Positions 35,234 to 43,585 of a stretch of DNA of 53,986 nt are shown piece by piece (positions within the stretch are counted from its first letter, which is position 1; every line of letters starts with the position of its first letter). Both the position numbers and the translations under genes were made by a program. Source of the stretch: an uncultured Lachnospira sp. (lineage in GTDB: Bacteria > Bacillota > Clostridia > Lachnospirales > Lachnospiraceae); the NCBI GenBank assembly GCA_910585095.1, contig CAJUBU010000021.1, forward strand, positions 1-53,986, written 5' to 3'. The notes beneath the pieces were generated by a model. That model was not told where the DNA came from, did no database searches, and was given only the letters and a program-made list of their open reading frames with translations.

Positions 35234-36328
35234 CTATTTTAAATAAAACAGATACTGTTTTTGATAATCTTCCTGATGGTAATAATGTACTTCACCTGTG
35301 CTTTGATTAAATACAATACTCCATTCCGTTGACTCAAATTCGCCAAAATTTTTTTTACTGACACGATTTAAAGCATCGCGAACATGCTCCATATTCATTG
35401 TTTTATTATCTGATAGGCATTCTATTAAAATATCATATCGTTGATGCGATTGTTGCGTGCCAATACCATTTTTTTCACCTTCTGCAAGATAAAAATTAGT
35501 AACAACAGGTGTTTGTGTCACAATCATTTCATTGTTGATATATTCTACAACCACACTGTTGCCATTTGTATCTGCCAACGCTAAATGCATCATATATCCC
35601 ATTGAAGCGTGCATATCATATTGTTTTAGCAACCCAACGGCTTCCTCAACATTTGCCGCCTTATCAAGAAGTAATCGAATTGCTGTTGTTGTCGTAATAT
35701 CTGGTTTATCTGTGTTTTGTGAAATCGTTGCCGAATCCTGAATCATATTGACAGAAACAACAAGACCTTTTTCATTCATGCCATCAAGAGGTGCATACAG
35801 ACAACAAAGCGCTTGCATTTGGTCTGGAATATCTGATAATGAAATACCACTCATAGAAATAAAATCCATATTTACTGTTGAAATGGAAGCATATCCATTG
35901 ATAGGTTTGGATTGTACAATCATGGCATTGCATGTATTCCAGTCAAAATTTCTGCCAAACAGTACATTGCCTTTTTCATCTTTTACTGAAATCGTACTGC
36001 ATCCAAAAGGCATCCCCTCAAAATTGATTGTATTTGTGCCAGATAACATATTTTTTGTTAAAAATTGGGCTACCTGCGCATCCGATGTGGCACCGCCATT
36101 TGCAAGAAATCTATCAAAACCATAATCCCCTTCATATTTCACACCAGACAACCCTTCTTCAAATTCTATTATTTCCGATGTAAGTATCATTTCATTGTTA
36201 TACATATCTTGCTTTTGATTTTCTTGAATTTCTGTATTTATTTCTTTCTTATTTGTATTATTTTGACTGCACCCAACCATCGCAAATATAAATATCAATA
36301 ATAAACTAATACATATCATCCTTTTCAT
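35234..36328 (-). CDS. Lipoprotein, linear amide C-N hydrolase (Ntn-hydrolase)
   Basis: 364 residues. Lipobox MVGC (Cys20) predicts membrane anchoring outside the cell. The choloylglycine hydrolase/acyltransferase-like core starts at FGCSTISV (nucleophile candidate Cys110) with GRNFDWN (Arg126, Asp129), MIVQSKP, GMNEKGLVVSVNMI and the later RLLLDKAANVEEAVGLL. These enzymes cleave linear amides such as bile-salt, N-acyl-amino-acid or penicillin V side chains. An N-terminal prosegment (21-109) would normally be removed to expose the Cys; here the lipid anchor is on that segment, so a processed enzyme might be released. GGAGGG before ATG. Confidence 0.87.
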   Translation of the reverse strand: MKRMICISLLLIFIFAMVGCSQNNTNKKEINTEIQENQKQDMYNNEMILTSEIIEFEEGLSGVKYEGDYGFDRFLANGGATSDAQVAQFLTKNMLSGTNTINFEGMPFGCSTISVKDEKGNVLFGRNFDWNTCNAMIVQSKPINGYASISTVNMDFISMSGISLSDIPDQMQALCCLYAPLDGMNEKGLVVSVNMIQDSATISQNTDKPDITTTTAIRLLLDKAANVEEAVGLLKQYDMHASMGYMMHLALADTNGNSVVVEYINNEMIVTQTPVVTNFYLAEGEKNGIGTQQSHQRYDILIECLSDNKTMNMEHVRDALNRVSKKNFGEFESTEWSIVFNQSTGEVHYYHQEDYQKQYLFYLK

Positions 36329-36365
36329 TAAATCCCTCCTCCGTCTCCATATTTTTTATATATCT

Positions 36366-36402
36366 AATTTATCAAGTTGCTTTATAGATAACAAATACTT
36401 AT
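36366..36402 (-). promoter_or_regulatory. Promoter with ATAA-N7-TTAT operator (Ntn-hydrolase lipoprotein)
   Basis: Minus strand -35 TTGTTA (36394-36389), 17 bases, -10-like TAAATT (36371-36366). The operator ATAAGTATTTGTTAT (36402-36388) covers the -35, exactly as at 30481-30495. Confidence 0.65.
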
Positions 36403-36455
36403 ATTACATATTCTACTATGCCTAATAACTATATTTTTTATTATCTTTTGCCAAA

Positions 36456-36498
36456 AAAACAGCAGCTTTGATAATGTTTTCAAAACTGCTGTTTTTTT
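36456..36498. terminator. Bidirectional intrinsic terminator
   Basis: AAAACAGCAG (36456-36465) and CTGCTGTTTTTTT (36486-36498) with TTTGA/TCAAA inside. It ends the minus-strand gene at 36633-37499. Confidence 0.85.
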
Positions 36499-36632
36499 CT
36501 ATAAAATTTTTCATTATTATAATTATATAATATATAGCTATATAATACTGCTTACTTATAATCTTATTGCAACTGTGTGGCATTTTAAATATAAAATATA
36601 TTTTTTATATAAATTCTATATATTATTCCCTA

Positions 36633-37499
36633 CTATTTTTTATTAGCATAATAATCCCAAATGCCATTAAGCGTATTTCTTTCAAATGATGAAAGCTCTA
36701 AATTTAAACGAAAATGATTCAAACTTCCTGTTTTATTCTTTAACAGCTCGCTGTTTTCCTCATTGATTGCCGATATAAACGCACGATAAGCTTGCTCTTT
36801 TACACCTGTATTTTGATTTTGTGTTGTAGGAGCTTTCATTTCTTTCCTGCTAGAATGATACGTTATCTGCACTTTAAAATCTTTTAACTCACTCCAAATT
36901 TGCGTTGTTGTTGCCATAAACTGACTATGTGTTTTATAAGCTTTATCCAACATTTCTAATTCTTTTTCTTTTGTCAATTCTTGTGTGCTTCCATCTTCCG
37001 CAACATAATATTCTTTTTGTCTATCCGATGCTGCATATTTTTCTTCAATGCGGTCTTTCATCAACTGATATGTTGACGCCATTTTATTTACATAACTATC
37101 AAAGGTATCACTCCTTGTTCCTTCTTCTTTTTCAAATCTTGCTTTCAATGCATCAACGCTTCTTTGCGAGTAATCTCTTGTAACAAAATCATCGGAGACC
37201 GAACCTCCTCCTAATTCCGACATAATCTTTTCAAAATCATTCATTATACCAGAATAACCTGAACTTAAAGAAGGCAAATTTTTGATATCTGCCAACTTCT
37301 GCGTTTTTATTGCAGACATCTTTTCTTTCAAAGCGCGACGACCTTCTTCCGAAATCAATATAGCAGCATCTTGTTGTTGATTTGCAGACGTTTTTTTATT
37401 TGTTTGATGTAAACGCTGTCTTACTGCATTCGTATCTATTTTATATGATGATACCTTTCCCCCATTATTATAATTTGTATAATTATTAAAAGAATACAT
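36633..37499 (-). CDS. Hypothetical protein, Lachnospiraceae type
   Basis: 288 residues, no signal peptide, mostly helical and charged. N-terminus MYSFNNYTNYNNGGKVSSYK is Asn/Tyr-rich; then AILISEEGRRALKEKM (about 46-61), an ISEEGR motif that recurs in a family of Clostridia hypotheticals; then a long helical middle with DFEKIMSEL, ALKARFEKEEGTRSDTFDSYVNKMASTYQLMKDRI. The C-terminus (HFRLNLELSSFERNTLNGIWDYYANKK) looks conserved. I do not recognise a function. AGGAGG precedes the ATG; a clear terminator follows. Monocistronic. Confidence 0.75.
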   Translation of the reverse strand: MYSFNNYTNYNNGGKVSSYKIDTNAVRQRLHQTNKKTSANQQQDAAILISEEGRRALKEKMSAIKTQKLADIKNLPSLSSGYSGIMNDFEKIMSELGGGSVSDDFVTRDYSQRSVDALKARFEKEEGTRSDTFDSYVNKMASTYQLMKDRIEEKYAASDRQKEYYVAEDGSTQELTKEKELEMLDKAYKTHSQFMATTTQIWSELKDFKVQITYHSSRKEMKAPTTQNQNTGVKEQAYRAFISAINEENSELLKNKTGSLNHFRLNLELSSFERNTLNGIWDYYANKK

Positions 37500-37719
37500 C
37501 TATATGTCCTCCTATTGATAATTTCTAACTTTAAAATCTCTTATTTTTTATGCTTTTATATTAAATCATATCTATTTATCTTATCGACAATTCACATAAA
37601 CGTTTCATATATTTAGCGCCAACTGCCCATTTTAGAACGTAAGATTATCTTATTCTTGCTGATTTTATCCGATAAGTGTATAATAAAACTTATTATTTAT
37701 TTGTTCCAAAATGTTACAA

Positions 37720-37775
37720 GTCAAATACTTCGTAGCAGAGCTGCAATGCGTCCAAAGGACGCTATAGTATTTGAC
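37720..37775. repeat. GTCAAATAC...GTATTTGAC palindromic element, copy 1
   Basis: GTCAAATAC (37720-37728) and GTATTTGAC (37767-37775) enclose two smaller hairpins, GCAGAGCTGC and GCGTCC-AAA-GGACGC, giving a clover-like fold. Copy 2 is at 43273-43308. Confidence 0.75.
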
Positions 37776-37776
37776 C

Positions 37777-37817
37777 CTTGCGGCAGTCGCCAAATGGAAA
37801 GGCAAACATGCCGCAAG
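37777..37817. repeat. Inverted repeat CTTGCGGCA / TGCCGCAAG
   Basis: Perfect 9-bp arms at 37777-37785 and 37809-37817, one base after the preceding palindrome. Confidence 0.7.
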
Positions 37818-37988
37818 CATGTCCGCTTGGCTCGTTGCTCGCAGGAATAAAATTTGACTGGCAATCTGTGTCTGCGCGTTGCTTAACACAAACTTATGAA
37901 AACAAAATTTTAAAAATTTTGTTCTTTACACTATAAAGCGGCGCAGAAATGAGGAATAGTGTGAAAAATAATGCTGATGCACTTATTA

Positions 37989-38042
37989 TTTCACAAACAA
38001 ACAAGTTTGTTGCCTATTTGTGCCGAAGCGTCACAAATAGGG
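37989..38042 (-). repeat. 53-bp palindromic dispersed repeat, copy 2
   Basis: On the minus strand CCTATTTGTG-N9-CACAAATAGG, AACAAACTTGTTT, GTTTGTGAAA; matches the copy at 33709-33761 with few differences and opposite orientation. Confidence 0.78.
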
Positions 38043-38135
38043 CTTGATGCGACAATAGAAATCGCCTATGCAACTGCTTTAGCAGTTTTTTCTATTGCGC
38101 AATTCCTACACTACGCTTCAGAATGGGGGATTTTT

Positions 38136-39029
38136 ATGGAATTAAGAGTTTTACAATATTTTCTTGCAGTGACACGAGAACAGAGCATATCAGGTGCCGC
38201 TGAATCATTACATTTATCTCAGCCAACTCTTTCTAGGCAGCTAAAAGAGATGGAGGAAGAATTAGGCAAACAGCTTATGATTCGTGGAAATCGACGGATT
38301 ACATTAACCGAAGAAGGTATGATTTTAAGAAAACGTGCGGAAGAAATCATGGAACTTGTCAAAAAAGCAGAAGATGAGATTTCTTTATCTGATGATGTAA
38401 TTGCAGGAGATATTACGGTTGGCGCTGGTGAAACTGATGGGATTCGCTTTTTAGCAAAAGCGGTAAAAGCCCTTCAAAAAAATTATCCGCTTATTCATCT
38501 GCATATTGTCAGCGGTGATAAAGCTACGGTGACTGAAAATTTAGATAGAGGACTGATTGATTTTGGTCTTATTTTTGGAAGCATTGACACTTCAAAATAC
38601 GAATATATAAAAATGCCTTATAAAGATACTTGGGGCGTTATTATGCGCAACGATGCCCCTCTTGCCGAAAAAGAAAAAATAACTGCTGAGGATTTATTAG
38701 ATAAGCCTCTTATTATTTCTCGTCAAGCATTTCATAACTCTGATTTTCGCGAGTTTTTTCCATGCAGTCAAGATAAACTAAATATCGTTGCAACCTATAA
38801 TCTTTTATTTAATGGCTCTATCATGGTTGATGAAGGTCTTGGATATGCCATTAGTTTTGATAAACTTATCAATGTTTCAGGTAACAGTCCTTTATGTTTT
38901 CGCCCTCTTGAACCCAAACTTGAAGCCAGTATGAGTATTATTTGGAAAAAATATCAAATCTTTACAAAAGCAACCGAACGATTTTTAGAAAAATTGCAGG
39001 AAATTATTGAATTTTACCCAATCAAATGA
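38136..39029 (+). CDS. LysR-family transcriptional regulator
   Basis: 297 residues from ATG 38136, five bases after GGGGGA; the open frame extends upstream to 37971 but only through repeat DNA. The winged helix MELRVLQYFLAVTREQSISGAAESLHLSQPTLSRQLKEMEEELG (1-44) is textbook LysR. The effector domain (about 88-295) begins AGDITVGAGETDG and has DRGLIDFGLIFG. It is the only clear plus-strand gene in the window. Two ATAA-N7-TTAT operators, the kind bound by LysR-type CcpC, lie at lipoprotein promoters 2-8 kb away, making it a candidate regulator of them (inference). Confidence 0.93.
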   Translation: MELRVLQYFLAVTREQSISGAAESLHLSQPTLSRQLKEMEEELGKQLMIRGNRRITLTEEGMILRKRAEEIMELVKKAEDEISLSDDVIAGDITVGAGETDGIRFLAKAVKALQKNYPLIHLHIVSGDKATVTENLDRGLIDFGLIFGSIDTSKYEYIKMPYKDTWGVIMRNDAPLAEKEKITAEDLLDKPLIISRQAFHNSDFREFFPCSQDKLNIVATYNLLFNGSIMVDEGLGYAISFDKLINVSGNSPLCFRPLEPKLEASMSIIWKKYQIFTKATERFLEKLQEIIEFYPIK

Positions 39030-39101
39030 GAGAGGATTTTCTCTGCTTGTGTGCAAAACACATGTTGTATAAACAATATTTTCATCTATATATCCCTGCG
39101 C

Positions 39102-39138
39102 ATAAAAAAATGTCATCACATTTGTTGTGATGACATTT
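39102..39138 (-). terminator. Terminator of rpsU
   Basis: AAATGTCATCAC (39108-39119) and GTGATGACATTT (39127-39138) form a 12-bp stem; on the minus strand it is followed by a T run. It may also stop the convergent LysR transcript. Confidence 0.85.
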
Positions 39139-39150
39139 AAAAGTAACATA

Positions 39151-39327
39151 TTAATTGAATTTACGTTTTCTAGCAGCTTCAGACTTTTTCTTACGTCTAA
39201 CGCTTGGTTTTTCGTAATGCTCTCTTTTACGAATTTCCTGCTGAATGCCCGCCTTTGCGCAATTTCTCTTAAATCTTCTCAATGCGCTATCCAGAGATTC
39301 ATTCTCTTTAACGATGACATTTGACAT
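39151..39327 (-). CDS. rpsU: 30S ribosomal protein S21
   Basis: 58 residues read from the minus strand: MSNVIVKENESLDSALRRFK, then RNCAKAGIQQEIRKREHYEK and PSVRRKKKSEAARKRKFN. This is full-length bS21, which helps 16S rRNA 3'-end base pairing during initiation. Too short for many ORF callers. A TTGACT-N16-TATAAT promoter lies about 80 bases upstream and a strong terminator follows, so it is monocistronic here. Confidence 0.97.
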   Translation of the reverse strand: MSNVIVKENESLDSALRRFKRNCAKAGIQQEIRKREHYEKPSVRRKKKSEAARKRKFN

Positions 39328-39407
39328 ATCTGCTCATAACCACCCTTCTGTAGCAAATTGTGCTTGGGCAATACGTAATTAGGGTATTAACTAATCGCAC
39401 AATAGAC

Positions 39408-39435
39408 ATTATATCATATTATATCCAATAGTCAA
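39408..39435 (-). promoter_or_regulatory. rpsU promoter
   Basis: Minus strand TTGACT (39435-39430), 16 bases, TATAAT (39413-39408). The remainder of 39436-39630 shows no feature. Confidence 0.75.
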
Positions 39436-39630
39436 CCAAAAAATACAAAAAAAAACCAACATTCATAACAATTTAGCCATATAGACAAACATAAATCAAA
39501 TTATTTCCTATTTTGGATACTTGTCCATTTTTCTATGTCAAGCAGATATTATATTATAATCCGCTTGTTACTTGCTTATTTTTCTACAATATTGAATCAG
39601 AAGATGTCTTACTTGATGAAATTGAAAAAA

Positions 39631-39843
39631 TTAGTATTCTTTAGATATATCTGAAATATCATATATTTCCATAAATCTATCAAGGTCTTTTTTATTGCGA
39701 ATAAGTACCACTTCTTCAAATTTGCCTGTGTGGATATTTTTAAAACCAGCTATCTGCTCGCCATTGCATATACTGCATCGCAATATTGGCTCAAAATTTT
39801 CTTTGTCATATCTTTTCTTTTTTACTACTTTTTTTCCAAACAT
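39631..39843 (-). CDS. Small conserved protein with a CxxC motif
   Basis: 70 residues: basic N-terminus (MFGKKVVKKKRYDKENFEP), then LRCSICNGEQIAGFKNIHTGKFEEVVLIRNKKDLDRFMEIYDI. The single CSIC could be half of a metal site completed in a dimer. Proteins of this look are common in Lachnospiraceae, often annotated misleadingly as dehydrogenases; I see no enzymatic motif. AAAGG before ATG. Confidence 0.75.
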   Translation of the reverse strand: MFGKKVVKKKRYDKENFEPILRCSICNGEQIAGFKNIHTGKFEEVVLIRNKKDLDRFMEIYDISDISKEY

Positions 39844-40459
39844 AAAAACTGCCTTTCATTTACTATTACACTTTAAATAACAATATTATTTTTTAATCTT
39901 TCATTTACTATCTTATTTTAAACATCAAAATGACTTACTTGACTATCTTTCATATTTAATGTACTTTAAATTTACATAATCTATATACGTTCTGTCAATT
40001 TGATGCTTATTTTTTACACATTATTTTTATATTTTCTATGCCTGAATCTATAACATATTGTTGCAATTCATCAACCATAATATAAAGTTCATTTTCTATA
40101 TGAACTAGACAATTATTGCTTACAAAGTCATTATAATGAAAAAACAAATACAAGCTGCCGCAAAATGATTCTCTCCTACAAGATTGCTATACCCATTAAA
40201 CCATTATGATATCTTCATCTTGCAAAAAAAACTCCATCTTGCAACAGCCTTTTTATTATATCTTTTATTTAACCTCATCAAGAAAGTTCCTTATTTCAAT
40301 GCTACAAATGCATAAGTGGGGGCTTACTGGCTACGATAGTAGTTCGTTGGTTTAAGCAAGCAGCATAGTGGATTGCGAATATCCGCTTAACTTTACTTTG
40401 TCAAACAAATATGCACAGTCTGCTTTGCTGCTTTTTTTATTTGCACTATTTTTTGTAGC
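39844..40459. other. Intergenic stretch after alaS
   Basis: AT-rich, no coding sequence recognised. It holds dispersed-repeat copy 2 (40355-40388). No convincing alaS terminator was seen. Confidence 0.6.
40355..40388 (-). repeat. Dispersed palindromic repeat, copy 2
   Basis: Plus strand AAGCAGCATAGTGGATTGCG / AATATCCGCTTAAC; its reverse complement matches the copy at 30408-30437 (GCGGATATTCGCAATCC core identical). Confidence 0.75.
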
Positions 40460-43099
40460 TTACAACATTCCTTCCAACACATCAGCCGCATTCTCTAACA
40501 ATTCATCTGCTTTGGCTGGATTTTTTCCGCCAGCCTGAGCCATATTAGGACGTCCGCCGCCGCCGCCGCCAACGATTGGCGCAACTGCTTTTATCAGATT
40601 GCCGCAATGAGCGCCTTTGGCAATTGCATCATCAGTTGCCATTGCAATCATATTGACTTTATCGCTTCCCTGAACGCTGACAATTAATATAACACCGCTA
40701 CCAATTTGATTTTTCAGCTTATCTCCAAGATTGCGAAGCTCATTCATATCTACATTTTCTACTTTTGTCGCAATAAAGGAAACGCCCTTGATATCAGCTA
40801 CATTTTGTGCGACATCACCCAACGCGTTATTGGCAAGCTCTGCTTTTAATTTTTCATTCTCACTAGACAATGCTTTTATCTCATCATTCATCGCTTGTAT
40901 TCTTCTGACAAGCTGTGAACTTTCAGTTTTAGCTGCTTTTGCCGCATCGTTTAACGCTTTTTCAAGCTCTGCATAATAATGGATAACGCCCATGTCTGTC
41001 AATGCTTCTATTCTTCTAACACCAGCCGCAACACCGGACTCTGAAACAATCTTAAAAAATCTTATAGCTGCTGTATTAGAAACATGTGTGCCGCCGCAAA
41101 ATTCTTTTGAGAAATCACTCATGGATACGACACGCACCGTCTCGCCGTATTTTTCCCCAAAAAGAGCCATCGCGCCTGTTTTCTTTGCATCCTCAATAGA
41201 CATAATATCGGTGACAACAGGAATTGCCTGTGCAATCTTTTCATTGACAATTTCCTCCACCCTTACAAGCTCTTCGTCAGTCATACTCTGAAAATGTGTA
41301 AAGTCGAAACGTAGTCGTTCAGGGCTTACAAATGAACCTTTTTGCTCAACATGGCTTCCAAGCACCGTCCTCAATGCCTTTTGAAGCAAATGCGTTGCAC
41401 TGTGATTTTTACATGTATCCATTCTTGCAGGTTCATCTACCAAAAGCTGTACAATATCGCCTGTCTTTATCATACCTTTTGTCATAATACCGACATGTCC
41501 AATTTTTCCGCCTTTTAATTTGATAGTTGTCTCAACGCTAAATTCACCCTCTGTCGTCTTTATCAGACCTGTATCGCCTTCCTGACCGCCCATCGTAGCA
41601 TAAAACGGCGTCTCGTCAACAATAATCGTTCCTCTGATTCCCTCTGAGAGCACCTCAACAACCTCATCCTGTGTTGTCAGCACTGATACCTTAGAAGAAG
41701 ATTGAAATGTATCATACCCTACAAATTCACTTGTAATTGCCGGATTAATCTTATCATAAACCGTTGCATCGGCTCCCATATAATTTGTCGTTTTTCTGGC
41801 ATCATGCGCTTTTTTGCGCTGCTCATCCATCGACTTTTTAAAGCCCTTTTCATCAACCGTAATATTTTTTTCACTAAGAATTTCCTTTGTCAAATCCAAC
41901 GGGAAACCATACGTATCATAGAGTTTAAACGCTTCATCACCAGATAAAACGGTGCTTTCTTCCGCTTTTATACGCTCTTCCATATCCGCTAAAATCGTTA
42001 GTCCTTGGTCGATGGTCTTATTAAATTTATCTTCTTCTTCAGACAATACTTTAAGAATAAAATCCTTTTTTTCTTCCAATTCTGGATAACCATCTTTAGA
42101 GCCTTCAATTACCGTCTCACAAAGCTTTGATAAAAACTTATCCTTAATTCCCAAAATACGCCCATGTCTGGCAGCTCTTCGCAGTAACCTTCTAAGCACA
42201 TATCCTCTGCCCTCATTGGATGGCATAATACCATCGCTTACCATAAATGTAACCGAACGAATATGGTCTGTTATAAGACGGATTGAAACGTCTTTTTGTT
42301 CGTCTTCCTTGTAGGTTACGCCAGCCATCTCACAAACTTTATCACGAAGTGTCTGCACTGTATCCACATCAAATATAGAATCGACATCTTGAACAACAAC
42401 TGCAAGCCGCTCTAATCCCATACCTGTATCAATATTCTTTTGCTCAAGCTCTGTATAATGACCTTTACCATCGTTATTAAACTGTGTAAATACATTGTTC
42501 CATACCTCCATGTACCTATCACAGTCACACCCTACTGTGCAGTCTGGTTTGCCACAGCCATATTGCTCTCCTCTATCGTAATATATCTCTGAACAAGGTC
42601 CACATGGACCGGCGCCATGCTCCCAAAAATTATCTTCTTTTCCAAAACGAAAAATTCGTTCAGGAGCAATACCAATTTCTTTATTCCATATTTCAAACGC
42701 TTCATCATCGTCTTCATACACGGAAGGATATAATCTGTTGGCATCCAATCCCACATACTCTGTCAAAAATTCCCAAGACCAGTGAATTGCCTCTCTCTTA
42801 AAATAATCACCAAAAGAAAAATTCCCCAACATCTCAAAAAATGTGCCATGTCTGGCTGTCTTTCCTACATTTTCAATATCTCCTGTTCGGATACATTTCT
42901 GACAGGTTGTCACTCTGCGCTTTGGCGGTATTTCCTGTCCTGTAAAATATGGCTTTAAAGGTGCCATACCTGAATTAATAAGCAATAAACTGTTATCACC
43001 ATGTGGAACAAGCGAAAAACTTTTCATCTTAAGATGTTCCTTACTTTCAAAGAAATCAAGAAATAATCTTCTCAACTCGTTTACGCCTCTGTACTGCAC
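40460..43099 (-). CDS. alaS: Alanyl-tRNA synthetase
   Basis: 879 residues, full length. N-terminal class II aminoacylation domain (LRRLFLDFFESKEHLKMKSFSLVP..., TTCQKCIRTGDIENVGKTARHGTFFEMLGNFSFGDYFK), editing domain with HSATHLLQKALR (HxxxH) and EFCGGTHVSNTA (CxxxH), and the C-Ala domain ending VGGGGGGRPNMAQAGG. Attaches alanine to tRNA-Ala and clears mischarged Ser/Gly. Start is GTG 43099 with AGGA upstream. No T-box leader was found in 43100-43331. Confidence 0.98.
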   Translation of the reverse strand: MQYRGVNELRRLFLDFFESKEHLKMKSFSLVPHGDNSLLLINSGMAPLKPYFTGQEIPPKRRVTTCQKCIRTGDIENVGKTARHGTFFEMLGNFSFGDYFKREAIHWSWEFLTEYVGLDANRLYPSVYEDDDEAFEIWNKEIGIAPERIFRFGKEDNFWEHGAGPCGPCSEIYYDRGEQYGCGKPDCTVGCDCDRYMEVWNNVFTQFNNDGKGHYTELEQKNIDTGMGLERLAVVVQDVDSIFDVDTVQTLRDKVCEMAGVTYKEDEQKDVSIRLITDHIRSVTFMVSDGIMPSNEGRGYVLRRLLRRAARHGRILGIKDKFLSKLCETVIEGSKDGYPELEEKKDFILKVLSEEEDKFNKTIDQGLTILADMEERIKAEESTVLSGDEAFKLYDTYGFPLDLTKEILSEKNITVDEKGFKKSMDEQRKKAHDARKTTNYMGADATVYDKINPAITSEFVGYDTFQSSSKVSVLTTQDEVVEVLSEGIRGTIIVDETPFYATMGGQEGDTGLIKTTEGEFSVETTIKLKGGKIGHVGIMTKGMIKTGDIVQLLVDEPARMDTCKNHSATHLLQKALRTVLGSHVEQKGSFVSPERLRFDFTHFQSMTDEELVRVEEIVNEKIAQAIPVVTDIMSIEDAKKTGAMALFGEKYGETVRVVSMSDFSKEFCGGTHVSNTAAIRFFKIVSESGVAAGVRRIEALTDMGVIHYYAELEKALNDAAKAAKTESSQLVRRIQAMNDEIKALSSENEKLKAELANNALGDVAQNVADIKGVSFIATKVENVDMNELRNLGDKLKNQIGSGVILIVSVQGSDKVNMIAMATDDAIAKGAHCGNLIKAVAPIVGGGGGGRPNMAQAGGKNPAKADELLENAADVLEGML

Positions 43100-43272
43100 T
43101 TTTTTAATCCTGCTACTAAAAATATATTAATTAATATAGAAGCATATCTTATATTAATATACTTTATATCAACATATTTTAAATGACTTTAATATAAAAC
43201 CATTATATTAGTAGATTTTCCTTTCTTTTAATATTTAAATCAATACTATAAATATATCTGTCATACTAAATA

Positions 43273-43308
43273 GTCAAATACCCAATAGCAAGCTGCGGCG
43301 TATTTGAC
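43273..43308. repeat. GTCAAATAC...GTATTTGAC palindromic element, copy 2
   Basis: Arms at 43273-43281 and 43300-43308; the interior shares TAGCA-AGCTGC with copy 1 (37720-37775) but is shorter. Confidence 0.7.
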
Positions 43309-43331
43309 TTTTGCTTACTATGTGTATTTAA

Positions 43332-43508
43332 CTAATTATTATTTCCTTGTGTTGTAGTAACATTTGTCTGTGTTGCTGCCTTTTTTGCATCCTTTGCCTT
43401 CCTTAACTTGCCGCCGGCAACAACTGCCACTGCAAGAAGCAATAACATCACAATAAATTTAACAGCCTCAAATACCACTTCACCAAAAAAACCGATTGAT
43501 AACAACAT
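43332..43508 (-). CDS. Small single-pass membrane protein
   Basis: 58 residues from ATG 43508 (MLLSIGFFGEVVFEAVKFIV), preceded by AAAGGGGTGAAAGG. One membrane helix (FIVMLLLLAVAVVAGG) then a basic segment (KLRKAKDAKKAATQ) and a polar Thr/Asn/Gln tail. Predicted N-out or short-tail orientation with a cytoplasmic basic tail. Unknown function; similar tiny proteins are found in Lachnospiraceae near alaS. Confidence 0.7.
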   Translation of the reverse strand: MLLSIGFFGEVVFEAVKFIVMLLLLAVAVVAGGKLRKAKDAKKAATQTNVTTTQGNNN

Positions 43509-43585
43509 GTACCTTTCACCCCTTTTCACTCTCAATTTATTATTCATATAAATTTATTATATCTTTTAATTTACTAGGTATTGTA

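Larger units (their letters stand above)
37500..38135. other. Structured intergenic region upstream of the LysR gene
   Basis: No gene. It packs at least four inverted repeats: 37720-37775, 37777-37817, 37989-38042 and 38048-38101 (TGCGACAATAGAAA ... TTTCTATTGCGCA with ACTGC-TTTA-GCAGT inside). Some have second copies elsewhere in the window. Confidence 0.75.

Noticed and set aside
37971..38135. N-terminal extension of the LysR open frame by 55 residues
   Set aside because: The extension runs through palindromic repeats, has no ribosome-binding site, and LysR homology starts exactly at ATG 38136.
39364..39371. GGGCAATA near rpsU resembling the phage boxes
   Set aside because: Single, imperfect and without the 10-bp partner or matching -10 spacing.
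39559..39645. Plus-strand string reading YNIESEDVLLDEIEKISIL before a stop
   Set aside because: It looks protein-like but has no start, no upstream coding and overlaps the end of a minus-strand gene; not enough to call a remnant.
43100..43331. T-box leader upstream of alaS
   Set aside because: No T-box consensus or antiterminator structure could be seen; region is plain AT-rich DNA with one palindromic repeat.
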